From NCBI GenBank assembly GCA_947561395.2, contig OX387193.1, forward strand, positions 11,284,001-11,348,000: 64,000 bases of DNA, in the 5' to 3' direction. Below, piece after piece: positions 22,622 to 33,789 of the stretch. Source of the stretch: Buxus sempervirens (Eukaryota; Streptophyta; Magnoliopsida; Buxales; Buxaceae). A program made the position numbers and the translations under genes. The notes beneath the pieces are model-generated. The model saw only the letters and a list, made by a program, of their open reading frames with translations, was not told the DNA's origin and searched no databases. The first letter of the stretch is position 1. Each line of letters begins with the position of its first letter.

Positions 22622-23470
22622 TTTAGTTGTATTAACTCTTTTAGTTTGGTATTTTTTGGATTATATTGTCTTTGAAATAAATTTGATATTAAGGGTTAGC
22701 TTGGTCTTTTTAATATTCTTCAATTAACAAAAGGGGTCTTTGTGATCATATGTGCGTATGGCGGGGGATGTTATTGGTATTTGTCAAATGTGAGGGGGTC
22801 TATGTGCATAAGTTACAAACTTTATGTGGTGTAAGTGTAAACAGACAGTGTTGTTAACTCCGCCAAGGTTTTATAAGATATTGAGAAAAATTGGGTAGTG
22901 TTGTTAACTCCGCCAGTGTTTGCTTCTTTTACTATAACTTTTATATGCTATTGGTCTCAAGCCCGGATAAAAGATGAGGGTTGCGTCAAGTTAACGGCTA
23001 GAATAAAAACTTTTGCCAAATCGAAATATGAAATGAATCTAATCTTTCATTAATCCCATTTGATTGGAATTGGCTTATTTTGATGATTCATTGATGATAG
23101 AATCGTACTGTTCCATGTGATAAAGCCTATTGCACATATATTAACAGGCCGAGGGATGAAATCTTTTGCACTGGTTTATTGCATTAGAATCTGATGTGGC
23201 CGTAAGATGTTGTCGAATGGAGCATATCGAGCTTAATGTTTTTTCAAGTGGACTCATAAGAAACACTTAAAAGTGATTGTGAAATGCTCCACATGACAGT
23301 ATCTCACAGCGAAAGCAGAAAGCAGTGTAGTTAAGCATTGCAGAAGATCATTCCTTCATAGCTTGAATGAAGAAAAATTTTAAGAAAGAGAAAAAGTTCT
23401 GCTCAATATGCAACTAAATCTGGTAGGGCACAGATTTACCTTTCCCTAAATAAGATAAGATTGTATATAT
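22622..23470. other. Upstream region of the PTPMT1-like gene
   Basis: Intergenic sequence; no gene recognised. The promoter of the next gene probably lies at its right end. Confidence 0.4.
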
Positions 23471-24080
23471 TTGCTAAAAGTAAAACGGAAGGCGTGCGTA
23501 GCACGTGCCCGGTTTAGTAAATTATTAGTAATAAGACTGGTAGTTGTTGAAGGCCGCGATTTCAATTTCAATTTCAATGGTTTGTTAGAGAGAGAGAAAA
23601 AGAGTGGAAAGTTAGAGAGAGAAGAGTCTGGAGGAGCAAGAAAACTAGGGCTTTTTTATAAGCGTTTTTTTTGTTTTTGTTGCTGTTCGCTTTCCTTTCG
23701 TGGGTTGATTCCATCGACAAGTTGTATTGACAAAGAATTTCTTGCAAGAGAGGAATCATTTCTCTTTGCATCCGCATCGATCTTCTCCGGCGAAATCCGA
23801 TCAGGAATATGTACGTTTCTCGATTCCATTTGTCTGTGATGTATCGAAGTTCGATTTCCTGTCGAAGATCCCGGGTTTGCTTGTTTTTTCTGTGTTGATT
23901 TCGGTTTGTGGAGGAATTAATTCTTTTCAGCTGAAATCGGAGGGTTTTTATTGTTAAAAAAGAAAGAGTTCCGCATTTGTTGTGTCCTATTGTGGAAGAT
24001 TTAAGGCAGGAGATCTTGATTTTTGGGAAGAGGAGGAGATCGTTTATTCTTGCTTGTTGTTGGTAGATCGGATCGAAGGC
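23471..24080 (+). promoter_or_regulatory. Probable 5' UTR of the PTPMT1-like gene
   Basis: Contains a GA-rich tract (gagagagagaaaaagag near 23588) and TC-rich segments typical of plant leaders. A 5'-UTR intron is possible (a donor-like gtacgt near 23812 and an aaggcag acceptor near 24008) but cannot be confirmed. There is no in-frame ATG upstream of 24081. Confidence 0.4.
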
Positions 24081-24272
24081 ATGCGTATTGAAGAATTGAA
24101 GGAAGGGGAGTTGGAGAGCGCTGATGTTTGTCGGGAGCGTGTTGGTGTATCCGATGCAAGAAGGGCTTTGGTTGGAGCGGGGGCTCGTGCTCTGTTTTAC
24201 CCTACCCTTCTGTATAATGTTCTAAGAAACAAATTTGAGCCGGATTTCCGTTGGTGGGATAGGGTTGATGAG
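24081..24272 (+). CDS. PTPMT1: PTPMT1-like exon 1
   Basis: 64 codons, MRIEELKEGELESADV to FRWWDRVDE; donor gtctgt at 24273. Confidence 0.92.
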
Positions 24273-26294
24273 GTCTGTTCTCATTTCTCATTTATTTGAA
24301 TTGTTTTCTTAAATTTTCTTTTTAATGCAATTTTGGATAACATAAGTTTGCTTTCTTGCAATTACTGACTGGAGCTATTCCGTTTTCTTTGAGCGTCAAG
24401 ATCTAATTAATGATACGAATGGAAGCTTTATTTATTTATTTATTTTTTTGGGATTAGGAGTTTATTATTCTGGACTGCAAGATTATGTTTTTATTAGTTA
24501 CTTGATACATTATGAAAGTATGGGGCTACCATTTCTTTGTTTGTGTAATCTGTTGATAATTTGATGCCCAATCATTCGGTTTTTTACTCTTTATTTGGTT
24601 TATTATTATTCATTTTGAATTGCCTGATAATAATCTTTAATTGGTTTTCTGCCTCCTTACTTCAATACTAGATTTTAATATTTTGTGTGTGACCTATTCT
24701 TTTTTGCATTCTCTTTTATTTGGAAACCTAATACTATCTGCATGGGTTTCTTTTTGGGAGTCATACATCTAATTTAGGTTACACTATTTATTGGAATTTC
24801 ATGCAACAGAGCGAAATCCATCGTGCATGTTGCTATTTGTTTCCTCCTAGATATTGAAAAGACATACTGGTGTTATGCACCACAACAACAACGATGGTGC
24901 ATGATTTCACAGTTTCAGTTGAGTTGGCGAGTGAGACCACCTTTTTTCTGTGGTGCTATTCCATGTGGTTCATTTTTTCATGCAAAGTACATGTCAAACA
25001 GTAGCACCTTATTTCTACCAATTTTTGGCTGAAAATATTTAGAAGAAATACTTGAGTGGCTGATATTACTGATCACGAAATTCCAATATAGGGGTATGGT
25101 ACAGTTTATGTACATGGAAAGGTTGTCTGCATAGCTCTTCAGAGAGTTCTCTGTTAGGTGGATGGCCTGAATTGGCTCTGTTGTGACCTTGCTTGGAAGA
25201 AAATCAACATTTCCTTGTAAATTAAACCTTTTGGTATATACAGCATTCCCTAAGATAATATTTGCTTTATTTAGTGATATCGGCATATCTTTGTTGCTGT
25301 CTTTGTGCTTGGTTTTTGATGTACCATATACTAACAATGTTGCAGTTCAGCAGTATCTTTAATTTCTGAGTTTATGCATATGGAGCTCATCACCAGTTTT
25401 AGGGGTATCCTGGTGTTTTTCACTTGCTACCTGCATAAAAAGAATACATTATTGTTATTTTTATGAATTTTTTTTTTTTTTCACATAGCTCTAATAGATT
25501 CATTATCAGTTCATATTGCTAGGTGCTGTTCCGTTTCCTACTGATGTTCCCCGCCTGAAAGAACTTGGTGTTCATGGAGTAATCACACTTAATGAGCCAT
25601 ATGAGACTTTGGTTCGAACATCACTATATCATGTGAGTTTAATGTTAAGACCTGTTGTTCACAAGCATTCTCTTTATTCATCATTAGATATCAAATTATA
25701 TTCTCGTTCTATTTTCAAACTAATTTTAAAATATTAACTTATCCTAATTATTTATCTTTTTGTTTAGGAACACGGCATTGACCATTTGGTGATTCCTACA
25801 AGAGATTACCTTTTTGCTCCATCGTTTGGTGATATTTGTGAAGCTGTAAATTTCATTCATGGTATGTATTCTCTTTGAATAATTGTGATCTGAGACATTT
25901 TGTGCATAAAGTCTGAGTCCCGTTGTATTATCTTATTTTGACTGGCCTTTAAATTTTCTGGGATGCTTGTTGGACTTTCATAATTAGTTGGTAGAGAAAT
26001 CTGAAACTTAGGGGTCGTTTGGTAGGGCTTTTGGTTTCTGGATTATAATAGAATCCAGAATCCAAGGACTGATAAAGGCGTTTGGTGCAGATTGTAGAAC
26101 TGGATTCTACAATCAGATATTAGAATCAGGCCAAAAACCACAAGCCAGAAAAGAGTAGTTTCTAGAGATTTTAGTCATTTGGTCGTATAAACCCAAAATC
26201 GAGATTGTGCAGAGTTTGAGAGAGCCCGATGTTTCTATCTTCACAGAGCTTGCCTTTCTTCCTCTTGGAACCATTGTAGTCAGGTATTTTTGCG

Positions 26295-26369
<75 letters not shown>

Positions 26370-29167
26370 GTGAGTTTGGTGGAAAAATCCTTGAGCAATG
26401 GGATCATGATTTTCACTATACAGCCTACTCTCAATTTTGGCTTACCCAGCAAAAAGCACAGGCCTAAAAGAAGGAAAAAATGGAGAACAGCAAGGATCGA
26501 AACCCTGATTTCATTGTTCACATCACGTTCCTTTGCTCCCCTTGTTTCGTGCAAAGAAGGAAAAAATGGGCAACATAAAAGATGGTGAATCAGATCGTTG
26601 ATTTTTCATGCAACATCTATTTGTCTTTACCATTTCTGCTATTGTTTCAGACAAAACTCTAGAAATATTCCATTTTCTCTTGTATCGTTTATACTCGTGG
26701 AGATATCAGATTTTATCATCATGACCGCAGCTTTCCCTTCAATCAATGACTTACCCTCATTCCTGAGAAATTTTGGAAGGTGTGAGAGTGAAGACGGTGA
26801 CTGGAGTTTAAGGAACGTATTCATGTTTATTATGTGCTTTTGGTATTGGGATGGTGTTGCTCAAAGATTGGTTGGGTGGGTTGAACTTTTAGAACTTGGG
26901 TTGCCAAATCTTCTAGATGTGGAGGAAATGTTTAGAGCTTGCAATGAGATTTATTATTCTTTTTTATTGAAAATTATTCTATTACACTGATTAATGTAAA
27001 AACTATAAAATATATTCCAATTAAAAGGCCAACTAAACAAGATTCAGTAAACTCTAGAAATCTGCAGCATTTAAACAGGATTTTGGATTTGAAAAATCAA
27101 CAACTAAAATCTGGATTGTAACAATCTAGATTATAATCTACAATCCAGAAACCAGAAGCCCTACCAAATGACACCTTAATTCCATCAATGAGTTATATAT
27201 AATTGACCACCATCTCTTAATCACCGTCAAAGTAATGACATATTAATTGGAAACAATTTATTTTTAGTTGTTAACTGTGTTCCTGCATTGTTGATAAGCA
27301 TCATTTGGTGGTGTAGTAGTAAAAACTTTGGATTTCTAATATGACAACAGAGCTCTAAGTCCAATCATTGCTAATTTGGATAAAAAGTCGGAAGTTTAAT
27401 TATTTTGCTAGCATGGTTTTAAATATCCATGTATCCATTGATATATCTGGCAATGCATCTCCTTTCCTTGGAGTTGACATAAATCAATTAGTACAATCTC
27501 GCATATGTACATCGATATATCTCTTTTTTCCAGGTTGTGAAATATCTAGCAATATTGATATTTAGAACTTTGTTTACCAGTCCACCCCTCTTGGGACAAC
27601 ACTTTAGTGGGACCTACATCGGCTTATGGTCCTTTTTAAACGGTGTTATTGTATAAACGAGGACGATTGAGATGTCAGAGAAATTCTATCTGAAATATCA
27701 TGTCGTAATTGGTTGTAAATATATTTCTTCTTTCTGAGCTATCCTTCTCCAAAAGATCTGAAAAAGGATTGGGATTTTTAGTATTTGAAGGATTTTATTC
27801 ACATCCTTTCTCTTATGGCCTTTGCTGGAATTTGATTGGATGTTTCCTATATATTGATCTGTTTCTAATTTGATGTTCATGATGCTACGATGATGAAGAG
27901 AACGCGTCTTGTGGGAAAACAACATACGTGCACTGTAAAGCCGGTCGGGGACGGAGTACAACCATTGTTCTTTGTTACCTGGTTTGTGCCAGAAATCTTG
28001 CATCAATTTAATGTCAAAAAGGGACTTTTTAGCTTATCTGTGAATTTTTCCCCCTGGAGTACAGGTTCTACATAAGGAGATGACACCTGATGCTGCATAC
28101 GAGTATGTCCGGTCAATCAGGCCAAGGGTGCTCTTAGCCTCCTCTCAGTGGCAGGTATTTCAGAGTTTCAACTTTCAGTCTGCAGGTTTTCTGTACACCT
28201 ACCCATTTTGTGTTTACTTACAGACGGTATATCTGTCTTGAAAAAATGAGAACTCTGAAGATCCAAAGTATGAAATTTTCATGAACACTGATAAATACTT
28301 TCATCCGGGTAGTTTGGGAAGAACAATAATAATTGAAACTTTGTGATTATTGGATTTCTACTTCAAAAAGTGAAGGTGATCAGACTGTAGTAACCTTGTT
28401 TTGAATGTTTCAAGTATCAGTTTTAGACCAGGTTTTATCCCACGGAAAAACCACCATGAATTGGCTGATATACAGTAGTTATAACTTATAAGCATGATTA
28501 GCTGAAATCAAGAGAAATTTGAATGCTTTGTCCAATTTGAGGGTATGGAACATTAGACTTAATTAAGTACCTGCCAAGATCGAAATATATTGGCTTCGGC
28601 CTAAGCATAAGGTCAAGCTTGTTATTATGGTCTGTCTTGTCTGAGTTGGCTAATTGGAAATGTATGATATCATTTATTGCATTCCATCAGTTAAAACAAT
28701 TATGATTTATCCCAAGTTCTCTACTACTTGGGTTAGTAGCCTTTGCATCTTAAATTTTATTGGATGGTACCAAAATGCAGGCTGTCCAGGAGTACTATCA
28801 ACTTATGGTGAAGAATACAAGCCTTAGTCGATTGGACTATTCAGTCACAAAAATGATAGGATACCCAGCCGCACGAGATATTGCTGAATTTGATGACGGG
28901 TCTGTAGTGGTGGTGACAGAATCAGACCTAGACGGATATGAAGGGAGCTGTGACTCGTGGATTGCGGGCAATGAGATTTGCGCTGATCTGAGTCTTTCTT
29001 GCAGGGTTCAATTCATTAGTCAGGCTGCATTGGCAAGGCTTTCTTGCCTGTGGCTTCGCAGCCATGGACGCCATAAGATATCGGACGAGAAGCTGCAGAG
29101 GGAGAGCAGCTGTTCCATAGGTGCTGATCAGCTTGGAGGTCTTGGCGTCGACATCCGCGTTTGTTGA
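24081..29167 (+). CDS. PTPMT1: PTPMT1/DSP8-like dual-specificity phosphatase (phosphatidylglycerophosphate phosphatase)
   Basis: Six exons, 24081-24272, 25510-25632, 25768-25861, 27899-27981, 28065-28154 and 28781-29167, join into 322 codons, close to Arabidopsis DSP8/PTPMT1 (about 337 aa). The N-terminal VGAGARALFYPTLLYNVLRN and FRWWDRV blocks are followed by ILLGAVPFPTDVPRLKELGV, LNEPYETLV and the catalytic loop HCKAGRGRSTT (C-x5-R: nucleophile Cys and phosphate-binding Arg) at the exon 4 centre. VRSIRPRVLL follows. The family dephosphorylates phosphatidylglycerophosphate to phosphatidylglycerol in cardiolipin synthesis, on the mitochondrial inner membrane. The C-terminal 110 residues, encoded by the last exon, are plant-specific and poorly understood. 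The start at 24081 is the first in-frame ATG and matches relatives. All splice sites are GT-AG and no disabling change is seen. Confidence 0.93.
24273..25509. other. PTPMT1-like intron 1
   Basis: AT-rich intron; no embedded gene or transposon recognised. Acceptor tatcag at 25509. Confidence 0.6.
25510..25632 (+). CDS. PTPMT1: PTPMT1-like exon 2
   Basis: 41 codons, FILLGAVPFPTDVPRLKEL to VRTSLYH; donor gtgagt. Confidence 0.92.
25768..25861 (+). CDS. PTPMT1: PTPMT1-like exon 3
   Basis: EHGIDHLVIPTRDYLFAPSF to CEAVNFIH; acceptor tttag, donor gtatgt. One base carries into exon 4. Confidence 0.92.
26011..27175. mobile_element. PIF/Harbinger-type MITE in PTPMT1-like intron 3
   Basis: A 1165-bp element with terminal inverted repeats of about 35-40 bp: left ggggtcgtttggtagggctt, right end reading the same inverted (ggtgtcatttggtagggctt on the other strand). 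It is flanked by TTA on both sides (26008-26010 and 27176-27178), the target-site duplication of the PIF/Harbinger superfamily. No transposase is encoded. It contains a 55-bp C run and a TC microsatellite. Confidence 0.82.
26295..26369. repeat. (C)55 homopolymer followed by (TC)10
   Basis: C run 26295-26349 followed by a TC dinucleotide run to 26369, inside the MITE and thus in an intron. The G-rich strand could form G-quadruplexes. The true length is uncertain because such runs are hard to sequence. Confidence 0.9.
27899..27981 (+). CDS. PTPMT1: PTPMT1-like exon 4 (catalytic loop)
   Basis: ENASCGKTTYVHCKAGRGRS to IVLCYL; acceptor gaag at 27898, chosen over gaagag because it keeps the frame; donor gtttgt. 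Confidence 0.92.
28065..28154 (+). CDS. PTPMT1: PTPMT1-like exon 5
   Basis: 30 codons, VLHKEMTPDAAYEYVRSIRP to LLASSQWQ; acceptor acag, donor gtattt. Confidence 0.92.
28155..28780. other. PTPMT1-like intron 5
   Basis: AT-rich intron with nothing else recognised; acceptor atgcag at 28780. Confidence 0.6.
28781..29167 (+). CDS. PTPMT1: PTPMT1-like exon 6
   Basis: 128 codons plus stop, AVQEYYQLMVKNTSLSR to LGGLGVDIRVC. Acidic centre (DDGSVVVVTESDLDGYEG); C-terminus beyond the phosphatase fold. Confidence 0.92.
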   Translation, partial: AVQEYYQLMVKNTSLSRLDYSVTKMIGYPAARDIAEFDDGSVVVVTESDLDGYEGSCDSWIAGNEICADLSLSCRVQFISQAALARLSCLWLRSHGRHKISDEKLQRESSCSIGADQLGGLGVDIRVC

Positions 29168-29240
29168 GTGGCCATTCAGAAATTGTAGAGATGTTAAAGA
29201 ATTCCCTTTTTTGTATCCTTATGTTCTACAAGACGGGGTA

Positions 29241-29246
29241 AATAAA
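29241..29246 (+). terminator. Polyadenylation signal-like AATAAA
   Basis: aataaa 74 bases after the PTPMT1-like stop codon, a plausible near-upstream element for 3'-end formation. Confidence 0.45.
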
Positions 29247-30519
29247 CGAAAATTGTCTGTAACTTCTCATGTCATGTAACTCCATACTGGCTTAGAGGCT
29301 GTGGTTTCTCTATTGCCTTTTTTCTGTTTCCCATAAATTGAGGTCCTCTTTCTTTTTGTCTGAAGAAGAAAGATACTTGTATATATAAAGAAACAAGGCT
29401 CTCCTCTTTGTGGAAGATTATGTCTATGTTTATGTGTATCTGTTGGGTTGGGATCAAAATCAGGGAGATTACAAGAAACATGCCGTTTTGATATGTTTTG
29501 GTGGAAAATGCGAGAGAACCCTAGAAAAAGTGATACTTAAAATAGACATTGCTCATCTGATCGGAAAATGTGAGAAACACCAGTTTCTGGCGACGGTCTT
29601 GCAGTCCGAATGCCATGAAGTTTACGGGAAAAAAAAAATTTTGTGGGTTAAGCTTGAAAATTGCTTATCCAGTCGAAGCCGAGAAACCCTACTGGGAGGG
29701 GATTTATGCAAGTCTCTTTCCTAAAAAGGGCTATTCAGAATTTAGGCTCCTCCTAGCTGTAACATCAAAAGTAATCCGCATCCACTTAAAAAGTTTCCGA
29801 TCGTAGATAAGAAATGAAAAATTCTTGGATCACTTGAAAGTCTGGTTTGACTCCGCCACCCATTTAGGTGAGACGGTACCAGCACCCTCCGTAAGAGGAG
29901 AGGGGGTTGTGTGGCCAAAAAGACTCAACCCGGCAGTTTGTGCGGTCATGGGCCCAAGTCCCAACCGTACAACTCCTTTAATTTGTATACTGGTCCCATG
30001 GAAGCAGGCACACGGTCGTTCTATAATTTCTGCCCCTTCTAATATAGTCTCAAAAAACTCGTTGGTAACTATCTTTGTCGTTTCCTTCTTCGTTTTGGGT
30101 TCGTGATTTCTCCTATCACTGGCTAGGTTTTCCAACTCTGTGTATCTATAATTTCTGCCCCTTCTAAATCTAGTTTTCGTTTCGTTTAGTTCCACTTAGC
30201 TTGAACTCTTAACGGTGAAGCAAAATGTTTGGTTTTCGAGGGATCTGAAGACACTGTTAGCGAAATCTTTTGATTCAGAGAAGGGACTGAAATGGGATTC
30301 GCCTCGTCAGATCTGGGGTGGTCAAGAACATTCCTTTTATTGCATGTTTGATGTGGATCACAGCTTTTGAGTATTTTCCTTTTGATGTATTGAAATGTAG
30401 ATGGGGTAAAGCTCGTGTAAATTTTTATTGGGATGGAACATTTTGTTGATACCGATTTTTTGCTGTTCGTTTCTTGCATCTTAAGTTCTTGTTGAAGTCC
30501 TTTCCTCTTTTGTTTTTTG
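29247..30519. other. Intergenic region
   Basis: No convincing gene. An identical 22-bp sequence beginning ctataatttctgcccc occurs at 30021-30042 and 30146-30167. An open frame without ATG at about 30200-30370 was not judged to be a gene. Confidence 0.4.
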
Positions 30520-30935
30520 GGGCAAATTACACTTACCTCCCTTGAGGTATGATATAAATTATAATTACACTTACCTCCCTTGGGGTTTCTGAAATAACAC
30601 TGTCACCCTTAACGTTTATGTGTGGGTCACAATAACACCCCCTCACTATACTTTCCGTCAAAAAAATAACGGCAGATCATTAAAAAATAAATAACTTTTG
30701 AATGTATGACTAAAAATTAATTTTCCAAAAATATATGACTAAATTAATTTTTAGTCATCCATTCAAAAGTTATTTATTTTTTAATGATCTGCCGTTATTT
30801 TTTTAACGGAAAGTGTAGTGAGGGGTGTTATTGTGACCTACACATAAACGTCAAGGGTGACAGTGTTATTTCAGAAACCCCAAGGGAGGTAAATGTAATT
30901 ATCTCATACTTCAAGGGAGGTAAGTGTAATTTACC
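30520..30935. mobile_element. Foldback MITE, long inverted repeats
   Basis: An almost complete palindrome of about 416 bp. The left end gggcaaattacacttacctc is mirrored by the right end ending gtaagtgtaatttaccc, and homology continues to a central AT-rich spacer near 30720-30745 (shared inner blocks ataacggcagatcatta and its inverse). Flanks are T-rich, so a target-site duplication cannot be read. Transcripts would form a long hairpin. Confidence 0.8.
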
Positions 30936-31336
30936 CTTTTTTTTCTTTTTTTGTTTTGGCATACCATGGCTTATCCAGATGGTTGTTCTTCAACGTAGAA
31001 AATGGACTCCCATTATGTGGCTCTTTGGTTGAAGTCCTTAAGAAACTTATGAAAGGTTGATCCAAGTTTGATTTTGAAATAACTGATAATCACATAATTT
31101 TCAGTGGAATTCTATTTTCACACTAAATACCCTTATAAAAGTTATCCAAGGGTCAATGATTGATTTTATGCTGAAAAGGGTGTTTTGATAAGATGTATGA
31201 TAAATGCTCTTGTTATAAGTAATCAGCAAGGTGCAAGTGCAGCAGTATATAAAATGTTTGGACATGTAAGAGATGCCAAAATTGTTGAAGGATATTTTTG
31301 GAAAGTGAAAAATAGAAAAAGGTTTTGAGACATGTA
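30936..31336. other. Left flank of the decayed Copia
   Basis: No gene. It contains gacatgtaagagatg (31259) in a segment of about 40 bp that has a diverged copy just right of the Copia at about 47590-47630. Confidence 0.4.
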
Positions 31337-31354
31337 TGATAAAGGAAAGTCTCA

Positions 31355-31534
31355 TGATAAAGGAAACTCTTAATTTCTAAGTTTCTATTTTGTACATTAC
31401 TTGTGTATAGACAAATAGACAATTAGAACAGTTTCCTATTTCTGAGTTTCTATTTTTGTTGTAATCTATTTATATACTCAGTTGTAAACAATGAAAAACA
31501 AGATCATAATTTTTTAATTCTCTTAGTCTCTTCA
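31355..31534 (+). repeat. Copia 1 5' LTR (180 bp)
   Basis: tgataaaggaaactctt ... tcttagtctcttca. Aligns with the LTR at 47354 with scattered substitutions and a small indel (gacaaatagacaattag versus gacaattag). Confidence 0.85.
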
Positions 31535-31546
31535 TGGTTTCGGAGC
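31535..31546 (+). other. Copia 1 primer-binding site (mutated)
   Basis: tggtttcggagc directly follows the 5' LTR; the usual initiator tRNA-Met complement is tggtatcagagc, so two bases differ. Confidence 0.7.
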
Positions 31547-31768
31547 ATTGATCCCTGGAACTGCAACTTCCTTTTCTCATCTCTTCTTGTCCACGACACT
31601 AGTTGCAGCTCCAACAATGGCCAATGAAACTAACAACTCACAATCCCCAATATGCAGGAACCCACCAAACCTCTCACCATTGTCAACATCAACAAGTCCA
31701 TCAAACTCGACTCCCCCAATTATCTCTCTTGGAAATTGCAGGAAGAAGCAATCCTAATTGGCTATGAC

Positions 31769-32117
31769 CAAGGTTTTCAGCTTAAATCGTTTTTTTTTTT
31801 CAAGTGTCGATGCGTTTCGACACAAAAAAATCGGTTATTTAAAATCTCTTGATTTTTTCGGCGTGCCGACGAAAAATGGCGGCGTACCGAGCAAAACGGG
31901 CTGAAACGAGCAAAAAATTGATTTTTTGATATAAAGAGGAAAAAATTGCTTTTTTTAAATTTTTGCGGTGTGCAGGCGAAATTTCGCCAGAATAAAAAAA
32001 AAATTCAATTTTTTTCCCAGTTTTTTGCCTTTTTTATTTTTCTGGGGTTTCGTCGGCACGCCGCCGGCATGCCACTTTTTTCAGGGATCGGCACGCCCAT
32101 CGAAATTGAAAACCTTG
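31769..32117. mobile_element. hAT-type MITE inside Copia 1 gag
   Basis: 349 bp with 11-bp terminal inverted repeats, caaggttttca left and tgaaaaccttg right, flanked by an exact 8-bp duplication gctatgac (31761-31768 and 32118-32125). Removing it restores the gag sequence IGYD-LYKF. The CARNG start and the 8-bp duplication fit hAT. There is no coding capacity. Confidence 0.85.
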
Positions 32118-33767
32118 GCTATGACCTCTACAAGTTCATTGATGGCTCACACCCCGCTCCTCCAACAACAATCTCCACAAACAATGTCACCACTCCCAAT
32201 CCAACATACCAAACATGGCTGAGACAAGACAAATTGATCTTTGGTACCCTTGTTGGATCTCTCTCCCCATATCTCATCCCTATTATTTCTCAATCATAGA
32301 CCTCTTGTGATGCTTGGCATGTTCTTGCCAATACATATGCCAAGCCATCTCGTGGACACGTCAAGCAGATCAAGGAACAACTAAAGCAAGCCACCAAGGG
32401 TGCCCAGAGCATTTCTGACTATATGCAGTTTATGAAAACTCATGCTGATGAACTTGTAGCTCTCAGAAAACCCGTGGATCATGAGAATCTCATTGAGAAA
32501 AATCCTTGATGGCCTTGACGATGATTACAAGCCTATCATTGGCATCATTAATGGCCATGACACCCCAATATCCTTTGATGAATTGCATTAGAAGTTAATC
32601 AACAAGGAACTCTCGCTGAATCTCCATTGTTCCAACTCCTCTCCACTTCCAGTCTCTGCAAATCCTACTACTTCCCAATCTAATCAAGGAAACCGTGGCA
32701 ATCGAAGTCAGTGAACTCCATGGGCTTCTACTTCCTCTCTATCGGCTAATTTCCCTGTCTTGGGTTCCAGAAACACCAAAGCTCACCTAAGCCTTACTTG
32801 GGTCGATGTCAATGGTGTCATGCACAAGGTCACACCGTTACACCTGTGTTCTGTCTGATGTACCCGAGTTCTCAACCGCCTACAACTGTGCATCAAGCTC
32901 CACAATGGCAACCTCATTCACCGGTACCTTGGCAACCACGGGCCAACTTTGCAACTGCCAACACATCTGATGGTTCCAGTTGGCTTCTAGACAATGGAGC
33001 TTCACACCATGTTACCAACGACTTGAGCAATCTCTCACTTCATACTCCTTATGATGGTTCTGATGACATTGTGATTGGTGATGGCAAGAGTCTCTCTATC
33101 ACTCTTACAAGTTCTAAATCTCTTATTACACCCTTGCACACCTTTCCTTTAAATAATGTTCTTTGTGTTCCCATCATTAAAAAGAATCTTATTTATATAT
33201 CTCAATATTGTCAATCCAATAATACCTCAATTGAATTCTTACCTTCTTCCTTATTTGTAAAGGATGTCAGCACGGGGGCAATCCTTTTGCAGGATCGCAC
33301 TAAGGATGGTGTGTACGAGTTGCCAGCCTCTTCCACCAAGTCTTCTCCATTAGTAGCTTTCTCAAGTGCTAAGACCACTTCATCCGAGTGGCATCATAGA
33401 TTAGGGCACCCATCATCTTCCATTTATAGACACATTGTTTCTACCTTTCATCTTGAATTGTCAATTAAATTTGAACTTCATTTGTAATTCGTGTCAATGC
33501 AATAAAAGTCACAAGTTACCTTCTTCAGTTTCTACTCTTGTTACTACCTCTCCTCTTGAAATTATATTTTCTAATGTGTGGACCTCTCCCATTCACTATG
33601 TTGATGATTTCAAGTACTATATATGTTATCTTTGTTGACCACTACACAAAGTATATCTAGTTGTATCCACTCAAACGAAAATCCCATGTTCATGATGTTT
33701 ATGTTCACTTCAAATCACTTGTTGAAATTTCTTTAACAAGAAGATTATCACACTTTATTCAGATATT

Positions 33768-33789
33768 GGGGGGGGGGGGGGGGGGGGGG
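33768..33789. repeat. (G)22 run in integrase remnant
   Basis: An expansion at the codons for the Gly-Gly of the integrase motif, between attcagatatt and cgcagggcgaatatcaagc. Confidence 0.9.

Noticed and set aside
23982-24080. Longer N-terminus for the PTPMT1-like protein
   Set aside because: The upstream open frame starts with GTG and has no ATG before 24081, where relatives also start.
24978-25337. 119-codon minus-strand ORF
   Set aside because: Falls in PTPMT1-like intron 1, has no recognisable domain, and AT-rich DNA yields such frames by chance.
26207-26467. Polyproline ORF and antisense polyglycine ORF
   Set aside because: They are translations of the C55 homopolymer within a MITE.
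30200-30370. Open frame LELLTVKQNVWFSRDLKTLL...
   Set aside because: No ATG, no recognised domain and no clear splice sites; chance cannot be excluded.
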